A stretch of DNA of 64,000 bases. Source: Mactra quadrangularis. Taxonomy: Eukaryota > Mollusca > Bivalvia > Venerida > Mactridae. Shown piece by piece: positions 34,201-45,642 of this stretch; within the stretch, counting starts at the first letter, position 1; each line of letters begins with the position of its first letter. The notes beneath the pieces were generated by a model. The model had not been told where the DNA came from. It did not search any database and saw nothing but the letters and a program-made list of their open reading frames with translations. The stretch spans positions 28,745,327 through 28,809,326 of the forward strand of contig CM046299.1 in NCBI GenBank assembly GCA_025267735.1, written 5' to 3'. The translations under genes were made by a program, and so were the position numbers.

Positions 34201-37200
34201 TCCCCCCTTGAACTTAGAGTTTTCTTTAAAAAAAATGCTTGTTTTTACTGCAACCGTTTTGTTTCTTCAGGTATTGACTTCAAACTTTAAATATATGTTC
34301 CTTATTATCAACCACATCTCATGTGACAAGGTTCATAACTTCAAATACATTTTTTAGAATTATGCCCCCCCCCCTTGAACATAGAGTTTTCTTTAAAAAA
34401 TGCTTGTTTTTACTGCAGCTGTTTTGTTTCTTTAGGTATTGACTTCAAACATAAATATATGTTTCTTATTATCAACCACATCTCATGTGACAAGGTTCAT
34501 AACTTCAAATACATTTTTTTAAGAATTATCCCCCCTTGAACTTAAAGTTTTCTTTAAAAAATATTTATTTTTACTGCAACTGTTTTATTTCTTTAGGTAT
34601 TGACTTCAAACTTTAAATAATTATTTTTATATGTTCCGTATTATCAACCACATCTCATGTGACAAGGTTCATTTCTCCAAATACATTTTTTTTTCAAAAT
34701 TGTCTCTTCTGAACTTACAATTTTTTACTTTAAATTTGTTAATTTAAGGTATCATTTTCAAATTTTAAAATATGTAAGTTCCTTATATTCAACCACATCT
34801 CATGTGACAAATACTTACTTAGTCGAGCATGCTGTCTCCTCTGACAGCTCTTGTTACCAGGGATCCCAAAGGAAACCCTTGTCAGCTACTCAGGGATTCC
34901 TCCTTAATGTTAGGGATTCCTCCAATGAAAGACAAAAAATTGGATACAGGTTTGCAGTCACCAACTGTAATAAACAAAGCTTGGCAATTTTCAGGGATCC
35001 TGACAGAATCCCTAGCTGAGAATCTCTGGGATTCTTCTCAAGTTTTTAGGATCCTTAGAATCCTGGGACACTGTTAGTGTCGAACCCTGGGGCTCTTGTT
35101 CAGATGACCATTGTGTCAATTGATCATCTCATACCTTAAATATAGATTTATAGATTTATGGAATGTGATTGGACTATTATTTGATAATTGCATCACATTC
35201 TATACATAGATGGTGTGAACAAGTCTGCAAACACAATGACTGTGCCAGGAATATTTATTATTATAATAGCACATAAAATGTGAACTGTATTGCCAACTTG
35301 TCAGATGTAAAATGAATGAGTGTGCTAGCAGAGAATATCAGTCTTCCTCAGATTGTTCTTTTTAAAATGAATCTTCTCTTGCAGAACCAGAAAAACCTGC
35401 CAAGTTCCACAGTATGATATCACCATCGTTACCAGGGCAACGACCACCTTCTGAAAATGATCCACTATATCAATGGAGGTTACGACGTAAAATGGAGTTA
35501 GCTCAACAATCAGCTCCTCAACAAACACCACAGTTTGATTTCCTTGGTAAAACTGATCAACAGGTATACATTATTGTGTTATCAGTATCACTGAAAACCT
35601 GGGTCGATAGCTCAGTTGGTAGCACGCCGGGATTTGAAATCTCGCGCCCCGTAGGGGGGTACGGGTTCGAATCCCAACCCGGGGTGGTTATACCCTTCCA
35701 TGAAAATTTGACAATAATGTTGATTTCCTCCATCAATTAGATAATATGGAGAAGTTTCTGGCCTTGAGGAAGGGTAGGTGAGTACTAGTTATAGACAAGG
35801 GTCCAGGAAAGCTAGGTTTGATGCCCTGGACGCCGTAAAATGACCTAAATTGTGTTGACTCGGCATTAAAAACAAATAAAATAAAATAAAAAAAGTATCA
35901 CTGAATTCTTTTGCCATAGTAGTGTATGTAGTTAGGAAATTTTCTTGTATGTTTTACATCTTGAAAAGTTTCCATACACGACCAAGTGTGCAATCATAAG
36001 TGTTCATCATGACATGATAATGAAACAAATCACATTTCCTGAGTTATGACACAATATCATGTGTATCCTGATATGGTTAGACTTAGAGCTTTCATATTTT
36101 ACATGTAGCATCACCTGAATGTTCTCTACAAAGGTTGTTCAAATAATGTCCTTGGTGTTAAAATTGGCCCCGCCATAGGAGTCACAAGTAGGAGCAATAG
36201 TCCGGTGGTAGGACGTGCACTTTGGAATCAAAAGGTCCTGGGTACCTGCGGGGGTCGTATAGTTCTGTTGGGCCAATTAGTTTGCTGCACTAATAAGCAG
36301 AGTAAGAGACTCCCCTGGGAGATTGATAGATAGATACCAGTAGCCAGATGACCAGGGATAATAACTGTACAGTTGGTGAACGTGCTGAAGCATAAAACTT
36401 AGACCATAAAATGCCATTACAAGTAGCATTAACATGTATGTAGCTTTAGTATTGTTGTTTGTATTATATTCTGAAAAGTTTTTCTATATGACTAAGTGTG
36501 CAACCAAATGTGCCTTCATCACAATATGAAACATATAATGTTTCTTCAGTTACCATTCAATATGTATCTTGATCTGGTTTTATTAAGGAGCAAGGTATTT
36601 TGTCATATTGGTTGTTTTACCAGATTTTTGACAAACAATGGTGGCAAGTGGTTGGTTCCTTTACTTTTGTGTTTTTAAAAAAAAATATATTGTTTGAAGA
36701 CCATGATGTGTATTTCAGAAGAAAATAGATTCAAAATTGGAAGAATTTAAACAGCGACTTGCAGGAAGGGCCCCAGCTAAATCACAAGTCCAGTTTACAC
36801 CTGCTCCTAATGTTGAACAGGTAAACTATTTAGTTTAAAGTTAAGGGAACATTTTAAAGATATAGCATGGTTGTTTAAGTGTAAAACAAATATTTTAAGC
36901 TACATATGTAATGTGCTTTTTTGTACAGGACACTCGTTTGGCATTATTTTTGGGCCGAATATGAGACCCATTCCCCTCTCAAAATCATATGTTTTTTTCC
37001 CCTTATCTAAGATCAAAATCCCCTGGAAATAAAAAAAACAATGAAAATGACACCCAAAACTATGTTAATTACCTATTCACAAACATTTTTTAGTAAGAAG
37101 AATAAAGACAGTTAAGGAGCAGCTTCCGGTCATTTGTTTTATTTTTTCATTGAACAGTAACAATCTCTACTAGCTATTTAAATCAATCGTAAAAAAGTGT

Positions 37201-40200
37201 TTAGAGTAGATGTGACTGGTGAAAGTCACAACTGTACGCATTTATGTGTTGACTGAAAATTTCTCATATTGTCTGAAACAATGCAAAAGTCCCCTTCCTG
37301 AGGGTATGGGTACCTGTTCCCAAAAGTTGTCTAGTGCCCTGTTGTATGTTATACTCACAATTTTGATATGTTCATTTTTTTTTACTTAAAAGTTTTCAGT
37401 AGTGGTCCTGAAGTTCAGGATTTTAGGGAACCTGAAGTACAATGTAATAAAAAAAGGAATTTCAGAGTTTTGAAAAATTAAACTTTCACACATGTGTTTT
37501 AGAATTATAATGTTGTTTTACAGTTTAAGACCAAAGATTGTCCTTAGAATGATTTATACTGATTTGAAATTCTTCTTTCAGGCTACAGTCACTCAATCAA
37601 GAGTAAACAATGAATCATGGAGACCACAGATAGCTAGTCCTAGTTTATATCCTAATAAATCTTCCACTGATCCACATTCTGATGTAGATCCTCATTTACA
37701 TTTAATGTGTGACTTGTTACCGTGTCCTCATTCTGGTCAATATGTGCAACCTGGAACCAGCAATTTGTCAGAACATGGTAAACAGTCTAAGGGAGACAAC
37801 TCTGTAAATAAAGTAAATACACAGTCAAAGGAAGGCAACTATGTGTCTCCTAGAGAATATAAACAATATTTGGAAGCAGAGAAGCCCGATGTTGATAAAG
37901 TGCCTGATAAACAAACTGAGAGAGACAGGAATGTTGATATTGATGCTAATGTGAGGACAAAACCTGTTAGAAGTATAGAAGAAATTGAGAAAATGGTTCA
38001 AGATATTGGTAAAGATGAAGTTGATAATGAGAAGAGTGAATTTAAAGATTTTAATAAAGATATGAGTGATAAAAAGACCAAAGATGGTAAAAGTAATGAT
38101 AAATCTGGATCTAATTCAGCAAGATCTGATAAAAGTGTGAAATCAGACACTGATGATAATGATAATAGAGTTAGTAATAAACAGAAACTTAAACCTGATA
38201 GTAAAGATGACACTAAACAACCTAAAGAATCTTCTATTCTACCTAAACATTCCAGTAGTCCTAAAAATGGAAGAAAAGGTGTTTCTGATACCATTGGACA
38301 GGTTAGTTGTTTATGATGTCTTGTATTAGTCTTATCCTTAGTGGTACAGGTAGTTTAACAACCAAATTGCTGAGCTGTGCACCTTGCCCTTTTTTGTTCC
38401 TTCTTATGCTGTTGTTTCTTTGAACATCAACCCTCTGGTGTGCTCTACCCCTTTTCTGTCTCCCTGTTACTGAACTTTAAAATGTCCACTTCTGAAATAT
38501 TCACTATCACTACTCCAATTTATTATGTTTTATATGTGTAGTTATACAAATTGACTAGCTAAGCCCAAATCAATGACAAGTCCCAGGTTACTTTATGACT
38601 GTTGTTAGAAATAATTGTAATTAATTATATCTTTAAAGACTTTTCTCACGATTGATGCATTTGAAAGTAGACATTTGCTTGCGGAGGATGGTGTTTTTCT
38701 TGTGTTGGGTTTTACACCATTTCAATACATCACATAGTTTATATCATGGTGGTCAGTCAACCTACTCATCATACCTGGGAAGACAAAATCTCTGTATTAA
38801 GCTGTTAACCAGTTACTAGACCAATACTTCAGTCAGTGACTGACAACTGCCGTACATGATTTAGAACCAGTGGTGATAGGGAGAATGACCGTAGAAATTA
38901 TTTCATGACCAAGCTCCTCAAAGTATGCTCCCCCTCAAAATCAAACCTACGACCCTTGATCCGTAGACTTGTGTGCTACCAATTGAGCTAGCCGGGTGGC
39001 TATTACTTTTGTACACTTCTATGTCCTATACAACTTTCAATGGGCCAGCCCAGTTTTGCATTTACTTATGAATATATCAGTTATAATATATTTTTATATT
39101 GTTAGGTTGTAAAGGAACATTTATTTCGTACATCAACTAGTACTGTATTATCAAGTGTTGATAGTCTACCTCCTTCTGTATCTACTGAAAGGTTACCATG
39201 GAAACATAAAACTTCATCACATGATCAAGATAGAAATCAACCACTAGATGATGGTAGGTTATGTAACAGTTTACTTCATTGTGTTACAATACCATACATG
39301 TTAAAACACATTCAAATATACAGCAATGGTTTGAAAGCTGAGGAGTAAATGGTTGTGACAAAAAGTTCAAGTTATTTATAATTTTTATGTTTGATCCGTC
39401 CAATTTATTATTTTTTCTGCCCTTTGATACTTACTAGTTTCTATGTAATTCTTACATAGATATAAAAGGTAAATATATTGGTTCCAGGTAAAATGCTCAA
39501 CCCACAAGGGGCCGGAATGGTCCTTAATTAAAAACACTCAATATACATATAAGGTATATTACTAAAGCAATGGTAGCTTTTAACCAGGTTCAATTAGAAG
39601 CCAATTTCTTCATTATGAATATTTCTATTTCACATATTTATATATGCACTCCTAGCTAAGGTTTGCTATTTCCAATGAAAAAATAAAAACAAAGAATTGT
39701 CACAGTGGTGTTTTGGCAAAAACCGCTGATTTTGGTAAAAATATGTTAGTTATTTGACCAACATTTGACAAATATTTGATCATTATAAAAGTTATAAGGA
39801 ATAAAAGAAGATAACCAATGTTTATAAATGCAATTTAAAATTGTCTGATAAGTGCATTTAATTGAATATATTATTGATGGATAATTTACATGACAATGTT
39901 ATACCGATAGGTAAACAATAAATTGCATGGTGGTGGTGGTTTTTTAATTTTAGAACTGAGACTCAATAACTTAACTTGCAAGTCAGAATTGTTATACCCC
40001 GCTTCGGAGAAGAGGGGGTATACTGTTTTACCCTTGTCCGTGCGTCCGTCCATCAGTTACAAAATTTCCGTCGCAGTTTTCTCAGCAACTATAACATGCA
40101 GCAGCCTAATACTTTGCATATTGCTTCATCCCATAGTCCCATGTGATGTAAAGCGATTTCATGCTCCTTGCTCATCTACTTCCTGTTTGTCGCATATTTT

Positions 40201-43200
40201 TAGATTTTTGCGGAGGTATCACTAGTGAGCATTAGCTCACAGATTTACTTGTTTGTCATTTTTTTATTGATACATCAAAGGAATATGACTGTGCATACTG
40301 ACTTTTGATCATAACAGGCAAAAGTCATTCTGTAAATTTATTTAAATTTCTCGCCAATTAGGAACTTTAGTAAGTTATTATCCCCCCCCCCCCCCCCGAT
40401 GAAATCGGGAGGGGGATATAGTTTTGGCGTTGTCCGTCCGTCCTTCCGTCCGTCCGTCCGTCCTTCCGTCCGTCCATCCGTCCGTCCGTCCGAATTTCGT
40501 TTCCGGAGTAGTTCTCTGCAACTACTGGCTGGAATTCAACGAAACTTTATGGGAGTCATCAATATCAAGAGGAGATGCGCATGTGGTCAGCTTTTTTTGG
40601 ATCAGACCCTTTAACTCAGAGTTATGGCCCTTGATTAGTTATGTAGTATGCATATAGAGTAAAAGTCGTTTCTGGAGTAGTTCTCTGCAACTACTGGCTG
40701 GAATTCAACGAAACTTTATGGGAATCATCAATATCAAGAGGAGATGCGCATGTGGTCAGCTTTTTTCGGATCAGACCCTTTAACTTAGAGTTATGGCCCT
40801 TGATTAGTTATGTAGTATGCATATAGAGTAAAAGTCGTTTCCGGAGTAGTTCTCTGCAACTATTGGCTGGAATTCAACGAAACTTTATGGGAATCATCAA
40901 TATCAAGAGGAGATGCGCATGTGGTCAGCTTTTTTTGGATCAGACCCTTTTTACTCAGAGTTATGGCCCTTGATTAGTTATGTAGAATGCATATAGAGTA
41001 AGTCGTTTCCGCTCTACTTCTCTGCAACTAATGGCTGGAATTCAACGAAACTTTATGGGAACCTTCAATACCAAGAGGAGATGCGCATATCATCAGCTTG
41101 TTCGGGTCAGACCCTTTAACTCAGAGTTATGGCCCTTAATTAGTTATGTAGTATGCATATAGAGTAAAAGTCGTTTCCGCGCTACTTCTCTGCAACTACT
41201 GGCTGGAATTCAACTAAACTTTATGGGAATCATCAATATCAAGAGGAGATGTGCATATCGTCAGCTTGTTCCGGTCAGACCCTTTAACTCAGAGTTATGG
41301 CCCTTGATTAGTTATGCAGTATGCATATGGAGTAAAAGTCGTTTCCGCTCTACTTGTCTGCAACTTCTGGCTGGAATTCAACGAAACTTTATGGGAACCT
41401 TCATTACCAAGAGGAGATGCGCATATCGTCAGCTTGTTCGGGTCAGACCCTTTAACTCAGAGTTATGGCCCTTAATTAGTTATGTAGTATGCATATAGAG
41501 TAAAAGTCGTTTCCGCACTACTTCTCTGCAACTAATGGCTGGAATTCAACGAAACTTTATGGGAACCTTCAAAACCAAAAGGAGATGCACATATCGTCAG
41601 CTTGTTCCGTCAGACACTTTAACCTCAGAGTTATGGCCCTTGATTAGTTATGCAGTATGCATATAGAGTAAAAATCGTTTCCACGCTACTTCTCTGCAAC
41701 TACTGGCTGAAATTCAACGAAACTTTATGGGAATCTTCAATACCAAGAGGAGATAGGCATTTCGTTGCCTTGTTCAGGTCAGACTCTTTAACTCAGAGTT
41801 ATGGCCCCTGATTAGTTATGCAGTATGCATAATAGAGGAAAAAAAAATCTGCGCTATTTCTCTGCAACTAATGGCTGGAATTCAACGAATCTTTATGGGA
41901 ATCATCAATATCTAGAGGAGACGCGCATATCGTCGCCTTGTTCTGGTCAGACCTTTCAGCTCAGAGTTATTGCCCTTGATTAATTGTGCAGTGTTCATAT
42001 AGAGAAATATTGCTATTTCTTTGCAACAGCTGGATTGATTTCAACAAGATTTTATGGAAACCATCAATACAGAAAAGAAATTTGCATCTCATCGGCATGT
42101 CCTGATAATTTTTATTAACATGGAGTTATGTATGTTCCCTATTATGGTTTTATGGATTTTTATATTTATTAATAAAGCCTTATGTCTCCAGTTGTTGTGT
42201 TAGTAAAAACAAGTACTCGGCGGGGGATATTAATTCAACGAATTTGCTTGTTTCCCCTTGTATACTCTTCAAATAGGTAGGTCCAATTAGTTGGATTACT
42301 CGGATTTTACCCTTACTTTTCAATGTCAATTTGCCAAAATTAATCTTAAATAACTTTTTTTGTAAATCATTTAATTTGTTTGAAATTCAAGTTAAGTATT
42401 TTTAGGGTAAAGATCTATCTAAATTTCACCACTTCTGTTGAAATCTTCATTAACAAGAAAGATATTTGATGAAATATTTTGTTATCCTTACATAGAAATT
42501 CAATGATAAAATTTGAGGATTCCAACTGTGAGGACCTACTAGTAACTAATTGGATTTCTTCAGATTTTATCAGGTGAAGATAACTGACAAAAGTCCCTAA
42601 TTATAGGTATAGGGACAAATAAATGAATTAAGCAACCAGCTTTCACCTATAAAATATTTTAGTCATAAAGTTGTTACCTTATAAAGTTATATAAACAAAT
42701 ATCATGGTAAAGTTACATGTTTGCCAACATGTTCCTTTGTTTTATCAAACATCACCTTTGTTTTCATGTACCACTTGTTATATACGCATGTTTGTTGCAT
42801 AGGGGTAATTTATGATTTTGGGAGACAAAACAGGTGTCCATTGTTGGCAGACGTCATGTGTCTGTTGTTCTCAAATAATTAAGAGCATGTTTTGGTTAAG
42901 GGGGAATTGAAGTGTCCCTTGTTGAGAGATGTCCTTTAGCTCAGGTTATACTGTTTTTATTTCAGATGAAACTTATGATTCAGATGGTGCATTTGAAGAT
43001 GATAATTTATTACAAATGTTACGTAAACAAAGATCTATGTTTGAACAACAGTTACAGTATGTATTTCAAGTCCTTATTTATATAATTTATTTACTCAATA
43101 AGTTTTCATTTATAGGAAGATATGTACTATGTAATTATCATTGATTCTTGCAAAATTAAGTTGTTCAAAATTCTGTTCTATCAAATGTCCTACATAAATA

Positions 43201-43714
43201 AATAAACAAAAGTTGTGCTATAAAGCCAGCGCACCATATTCAGGTGTTTTATATTACTTTTTATGATACCATTGGTATGTTTTGAGCAGGAAACTTGGAT
43301 TTTGCTCTTTGAAGCCAAAACTTGACAAAGAGATGTTTGAACCAATACATTATGGTCTTATCATTGCCATGACTGTCTATGAAACTTAATGTTCAAATCA
43401 ACAGGAAATTGTAAGATTGTATTGATTTAGCCATGTTTATATATATTAATAGAGGCCTTGATTTAGCTAACTTATTACATGAGTGAAAATTTTCAGGACT
43501 AGTCCTAAAGTTGTGCATTATAAAAGGTGAAGTTAAAAATTATGGATATCATTACATTTAGGACTTTTTATTTTTATTTTTCATGATTTGAAACAGAATT
43601 TTCGACTTTCACTTATGTAATTATTATTATAGATATCTTAAAGCTTGTATAGAAAGATTTTACTGTATTTTCAGACAAATTGATGAAATGCTTCTCAAGA
43701 TTGATGATAATTGA
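25228..43714 (+). CDS. PROSER3: PROSER3-like proline/serine-rich protein, 14 exons, complete
   Basis: Exons: 25228-25259, 26188-26269, 26604-26806, 27868-28007, 30106-30211, 31849-32068, 32644-32729, 33768-33886, 35385-35563, 36719-36820, 37582-38301, 39106-39253, 42966-43056, 43675-43714 (TGA). They total 2268 nt and 755 residues, and all fourteen phases agree. Landmarks: HYYPSP 22-27, acidic run then DESWP 93-97, RFRNSAPMSRDER with FWWL 211-214, YQWRLRRK 358-365, MCDLLPCPH 465-473, a Lys/Asp/Ser-rich low-complexity stretch about 560-640, and a C-terminal helix LLQMLRKQRSMFEQQL. The order ESWP, FRxxxPxSRxER, FWWL and HLHLxCDxLPC matches my memory of vertebrate PROSER3 (C19orf55), a poorly characterised protein. 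That match is recall, not an alignment. The first exon is only 32 bp, and its ATG gives the phase exon 2 needs. Introns carry many repeats. Confidence 0.85.
25634..25850 (+). repeat. tRNA-derived SINE-like insertion
   Basis: The head GGTGGCATGGTAGAGTGTTG (box A-like) and GTTGGTTCAAATCTCG (box B) is followed by a tail with GACCTTTGAAATTG. It lies in intron 1 of the PROSER3-like gene. Another tRNA-like piece (GTGGGTTTGAATCTCAG) lies near 25965. A minus-strand head with the same GGTAGAGTGTT sequence is in the GNL2 5' region near 24270. Confidence 0.55.
26320..26485 (+). repeat. SINE family A, decayed copy
   Basis: GTTAAATCCCACCTTGAGTG and then TTCCATGAATATTATGACAA, ATGGAGAAGTTGCC and GGTTATAGAC align in order with the SINE at 35601-35886, but the 5' half of the tRNA head is lost. 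It is in intron 2 of the PROSER3-like gene. Confidence 0.6.
27975..28702 (+). repeat. 51/53-bp minisatellite seeded from an exon-intron boundary
   Basis: Fourteen units start CTGGTCCTATAT at 27975, 28026, 28077, 28130, 28181, 28234, 28285, 28338, 28391, 28442, 28493, 28546, 28599 and 28652. A partial unit follows at 28703. The 53-bp units carry an extra AT (ATATATCAG instead of ATATCAG). Unit 1 contains the last 33 bases of exon 4 of the PROSER3-like gene and its donor AACAG|GTTTGT, so each unit carries a copy of that splice donor. Units 1 and 2 stay open in the gene's frame. The first 53-bp unit (third copy) introduces a TAA. Confidence 0.97.
29415..29958. mobile_element. 544-bp MITE with GACTTGATTTGCC ends
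   Basis: The left end GACTTGATTTGCCAGGGTGG and the right end, read inward, GACTTGATTTGCCTGGGCGG form 22-bp terminal inverted repeats with two mismatches. The element is more GC-rich than the surrounding intron and has CGGCGTTAACTGATCGCCG-like palindromes next to the left end. The target duplication is unclear, so the superfamily is not assigned. It lies in intron 4 of the PROSER3-like gene. Confidence 0.75.
30490..31543 (+). mobile_element. Helentron-like (HINE/pearl) element, GCTCGACTT subfamily, copy 1
   Basis: The start is TTTTTAGCTCGACTTTACG, followed by a GTCGGCGTCCGCGTCC run. Then come about six ~150-bp tandem units, each with TTATCAACCACATCTCATGT and CTCCCCTTGAACTTA. The end is AAGTCGAGCATGCTGTCTCC and CTGACAGCTCTTGTT. 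The subterminal 9-mers GCTCGACTT and AAGTCGAGC are inverted repeats. A hairpin GCTGTC...GACAGC lies a few bases from the 3' end, and the ends sit at T-rich sites. These are traits of non-autonomous helentrons and of bivalve 'pearl' elements. It is in intron 5 of the PROSER3-like gene. No coding capacity. Confidence 0.8.
33322..33628 (+). mobile_element. Helentron-like element, GCTCACC subfamily
   Basis: The start TTAGCTCACCGGAGCACAAA contains nested hairpins (GCTCACCGGAGC; GAGCACAAAGTGCTC). The end is GGTGAGCAGTCCAGGGTCCT followed by CAGGGCCCTCTTGTTT. GCTCACC and GGTGAGC form the subterminal inverted repeat, and AGGGTCC-TCA-GGGCCCT is the 3' hairpin. The core is a single unit without tandem expansion. 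It lies in intron 7 of the PROSER3-like gene, just before the ATGTT microsatellite. Confidence 0.75.
33641..33716 (+). repeat. (TATGT)n pentanucleotide microsatellite
   Basis: About 11 perfect ATGTT units in a row preceded by degenerate ones. It abuts a 50-bp partial duplication of the next exon's end. Confidence 0.95.
33717..33767 (+). repeat. Partial duplicate of the exon 8 end plus donor
   Basis: TATTCACATAAACCATTATT and TTGCTCAATATTTAGGTATG nearly match the end of exon 8 and the start of its intron (33852-33906: AAACCATCATTTGCTC, ATCTAGGTAGG). The copy ends at the exon 8 acceptor (TTATTCTAG), so that acceptor appears to be descended from sequence that lies just after the exon 8 donor. 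It looks like a remnant of a tandem exon duplication. Confidence 0.75.
33999..34855 (+). mobile_element. Helentron-like element, GCTCGACTT subfamily, copy 2
   Basis: The ends are the same as in the copy at 30490-31543 (AGCTCGACTTTACAAAGTA; AGTCGAGCATGCTGTCTCC, CTGACAGCTCTTGTT). It has about five ~150-bp tandem units with a shorter GC run. It is in intron 8 of the PROSER3-like gene. Tandem number differs between copies, as expected for an array that expands inside the element. Confidence 0.8.
35601..35886 (+). repeat. tRNA-derived SINE, family A, full length
   Basis: Head GGGTCGATAGCTCAGTTGG (box A) and GGGTTCGAATCCC (box B), then TTATACCCTTCCATGAAAA, a tail with ATAATATGGAGAAGTTTC, CTAGTTATAGACAAGG and AATTGTGTTGACTCGGC, and finally an AAATAAAATAAAATAAAA tail. 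It is the reference copy for the family in this window and lies in intron 9 of the PROSER3-like gene. The 5' and 3' ends of the head do not form an acceptor stem. Confidence 0.88.
36170..36412 (+). repeat. tRNA-derived SINE-like insertion, family D
   Basis: A head with AGTCCGGTGGTAGGACGTGC (box A-like) and AGGTCCTGGGTACC (a weak box B) is followed by a tail with CTGTTGGGCCAATTAG and CCAGATGACCAGG. It is in intron 9 of the PROSER3-like gene, and no second copy is seen in the window. Confidence 0.5.
38725..39003 (-). repeat. tRNA-derived SINE, family B, full length
   Basis: Read on the minus strand the right end gives GCTAGCTCAATTGGTAGC (box A) and GTAGGTTTGATT (box B-like), then the family B body (GAGCTTGGTCATGAAATAAT, GTAGGTTGACTGACC). 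It is in intron 11 of the PROSER3-like gene. Confidence 0.8.
39480..39690 (+). repeat. Dispersed repeat related to 57395-58475
   Basis: Pieces such as AAAAACACTCAATATACATA, AGCTTTTAACCAGGTTCAAT, GCCAATTTCTTCATTATGAA and CTAGCTAAGGTTTG occur in the same order as in the left arm of the inverted repeat at 57395-57900. It is diverged and single-armed here. It lies in intron 12 of the PROSER3-like gene. Confidence 0.6.
39991..40254 (+). mobile_element. Helentron-like element, TACCCCGC subfamily
   Basis: The start TTATACCCCGCTTCGGAG, with ATACCCC...GGGGGTAT pairing, is followed by GTCCGTGCGTCCGTCC. The end GCGGAGGTATCACTAGTGAG is followed by the hairpin GTGAGCATTAGCTCAC and ACTTGTTT. The core is a single short unit. 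End structure matches the other elements here, though the sequences differ. Confidence 0.7.
40377..42253 (+). mobile_element. Helentron-like element with ~169-bp tandem core
   Basis: The start TATC(C)n, CCCGATGAAATCGGGAGG and GGGATA forms a long hairpin. Next comes a (GTCC)n run at 40432-40494, then about nine units of roughly 165-169 bp (TCTGCAACTACTGGCTGG, AACGAAACTTTATGGGAATC, AACTCAGAGTTATGGCCCTT). The end is GGCGGGGGATATTAATTCAA, CGAATTTGCTTGTTT. The subterminal repeat is TATCCCCC/GGGGGATA and the 3' hairpin AATTCAACGAATT. Open frames across the units are by-products of the repeat and are not genes. It is in intron 12 of the PROSER3-like gene. Confidence 0.82.
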
Positions 43715-45286
43715 TTTTGTTATCTACACAAGATTTGATCAGCAGCTGACTGACATTGACTTGTGACTTCCTGCAACTTTCAGACTACTGTGTTCTTTTT
43801 TTTCTCTGCTTAAATAATTTTCTCAATGATTAAATAATTTGTGTTTTAAAGAAACTCTGTCCATTCCATAGTAAGACATAATGTGTGGCCTTTAGACAAT
43901 TGAGAAAGTTTGAGTGGAGACAGTGGTATCACATGTGTTTGAGTATGTTTCTAGGTGACAGTGGCACTTCACAAAAAAAAATCTTACATTAAAAATCATT
44001 GTCAGTCAAAAGCAAGACACATTAAATAAACTGTCATTTTTTAGTCAATCAATTCCAAATATTACTGAACTATGTAGAATATTGTATACCTTTTGAATAT
44101 CATATGATAGTTATTTTTAATATCCTTCTGACTTTAAATGGCATAATTATGAGTTTGACTTACAATAACTTTTTTTGTGAGAATATTTGTGAAAAGGTGC
44201 ACTGATAAGTGTGTATTGTGAATCATATGTGATATGAAATGTAAAATACTGCTTTGGTCAGAAAAGTTATTCTTAGATTCTCATTATTCAGAAGAAATGG
44301 GGCAATTTATTTTGATCACTATTAAGATTTTTGCAAAAGTTTTTCTAGAATCTAAATAAAAAGTAATAAGGCGGGGACTTTTGGGAGGGCCGACAGGGAT
44401 GAGAATCTAACAATTAACATTTTTTAGCCTTAGTTATAGGAAGATTATGTTTCAAAAGGAGCTCAATCAGCTGAAAACTCAACACATAATTGTGTCTTAG
44501 TCTATTTTAACTGTGATATATATATATGACTATAGTGCTTTCAATGTATTATATATATTTTGAATTATACAAATGTATATATAATTTGATTTGTTTGTAT
44601 AAACAGAACCCTCACAAAGTTCTTGGAATAATGGAATTTTGAGAACGACTGATCATGCATATCACAAGTAAGTTTACTGTAATGCAAAGCTTATTCATGT
44701 AATATAGATAGAATCATATATTGATTTGGAATTTTCTGAGAACTATTTTTTCGCGGGTAAAAGTCAATCTGTTTATTCTAAAAACAGGATTTGTGAGGCC
44801 AATTGTAGGGCATTGTATGTAGTTATAATTTAAAGCTTTTCCAATTGTATTCATGTATTACTTTGCAGCTCAATCAGATCTTGTTATATACAATGTATAA
44901 GACTTATGATCAATATAATATAAGATACATGAAAGATTGATAAAATTTGTTACATTTCCATGTGATTGTTCAAGACCATTCAAGACCTCAAAAGGGGCTT
45001 TCACAAGAAAATAGGGACAGGGTGCTGCACTCTTCTATTCTGCTTTAAAACAAAGTCTTGTTTCTGGATCTCAATCTCAAAGAATGAATCAAACCTGCGA
45101 AAAGAAAATCGTTAATATAACTTAAAATACGTGTTTCAAATTATACATTTTATAGTCAAAGTTTCATGCTGAAACATGTTCACTGACTTATTACCCTGGT
45201 CAGGCTACTGGTATCCATCTATCAATCCATGAGGAGTATTTTACTCTGCTTGTTTGCAGCCCACAAATTAGTGCAACAGAATTATA
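43715..45286 (+). other. 3' UTR and downstream flank of the PROSER3-like gene
   Basis: AT-rich. AATAAA hexamers occur near 44025 and 44355 (CTAAATAAAAAG) and are candidate polyadenylation signals. A possible extra exon at 44607-44667 (acceptor AAACAG, donor CAA|GTAAGT, open in one phase) is discussed under findings. Confidence 0.5.
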
Positions 45287-45436
45287 CCACCCCCTACAGG
45301 TACCCATGTACAGCTGGGTGGAGTGAAGCAGCCACATGTGAATTTCTTGCTCTAGGAAATTAGTAGTGGCTCTGATGTGGTTTGAAGCCAAGACCTCTTT
45401 GTCCCTAAGTTTGCATTTAAAACTGGACACCTGCTC
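45287..45436 (-). repeat. tRNA-derived SINE, family C
   Basis: Same family and orientation as 2670-2822: tail CCCATGTACAGCTGGGTGG, GAATTTCTTGCTCTAGGAAA, and a minus-strand head with box B-like TTGGCTTCAAACCACATC. The head is diverged. Confidence 0.65.
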
Positions 45437-45642
45437 TCATGAACTTTAACAATGTTTAAAACAGATATTTGGTATGATATAATGAGCCTTTATCTGTAGA
45501 ATATAGACAGCGTTTATTATATATTTGTACATGATAATATGTTTCAATTTAGAATAATAAATTTATTATGAAAGTGTTTCAAAGTTTCATTTTCTTTGTC
45601 TCATTGTCCTATTTTCAAACTCAATATTCAAGAACATAACTA

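Noticed and set aside
37998..38294. 98-codon minus-strand frame rich in Leu/Ser
   Set aside because: Antisense shadow of the low-complexity Lys/Asp/Ser region of exon 11 of the PROSER3-like gene.
40399..41498. Several overlapping open frames of 70-90 codons
   Set aside because: They lie inside the GTCC run and the 169-bp tandem core of a helentron-like element and repeat the same peptide with drift. There is no splice context or known domain.
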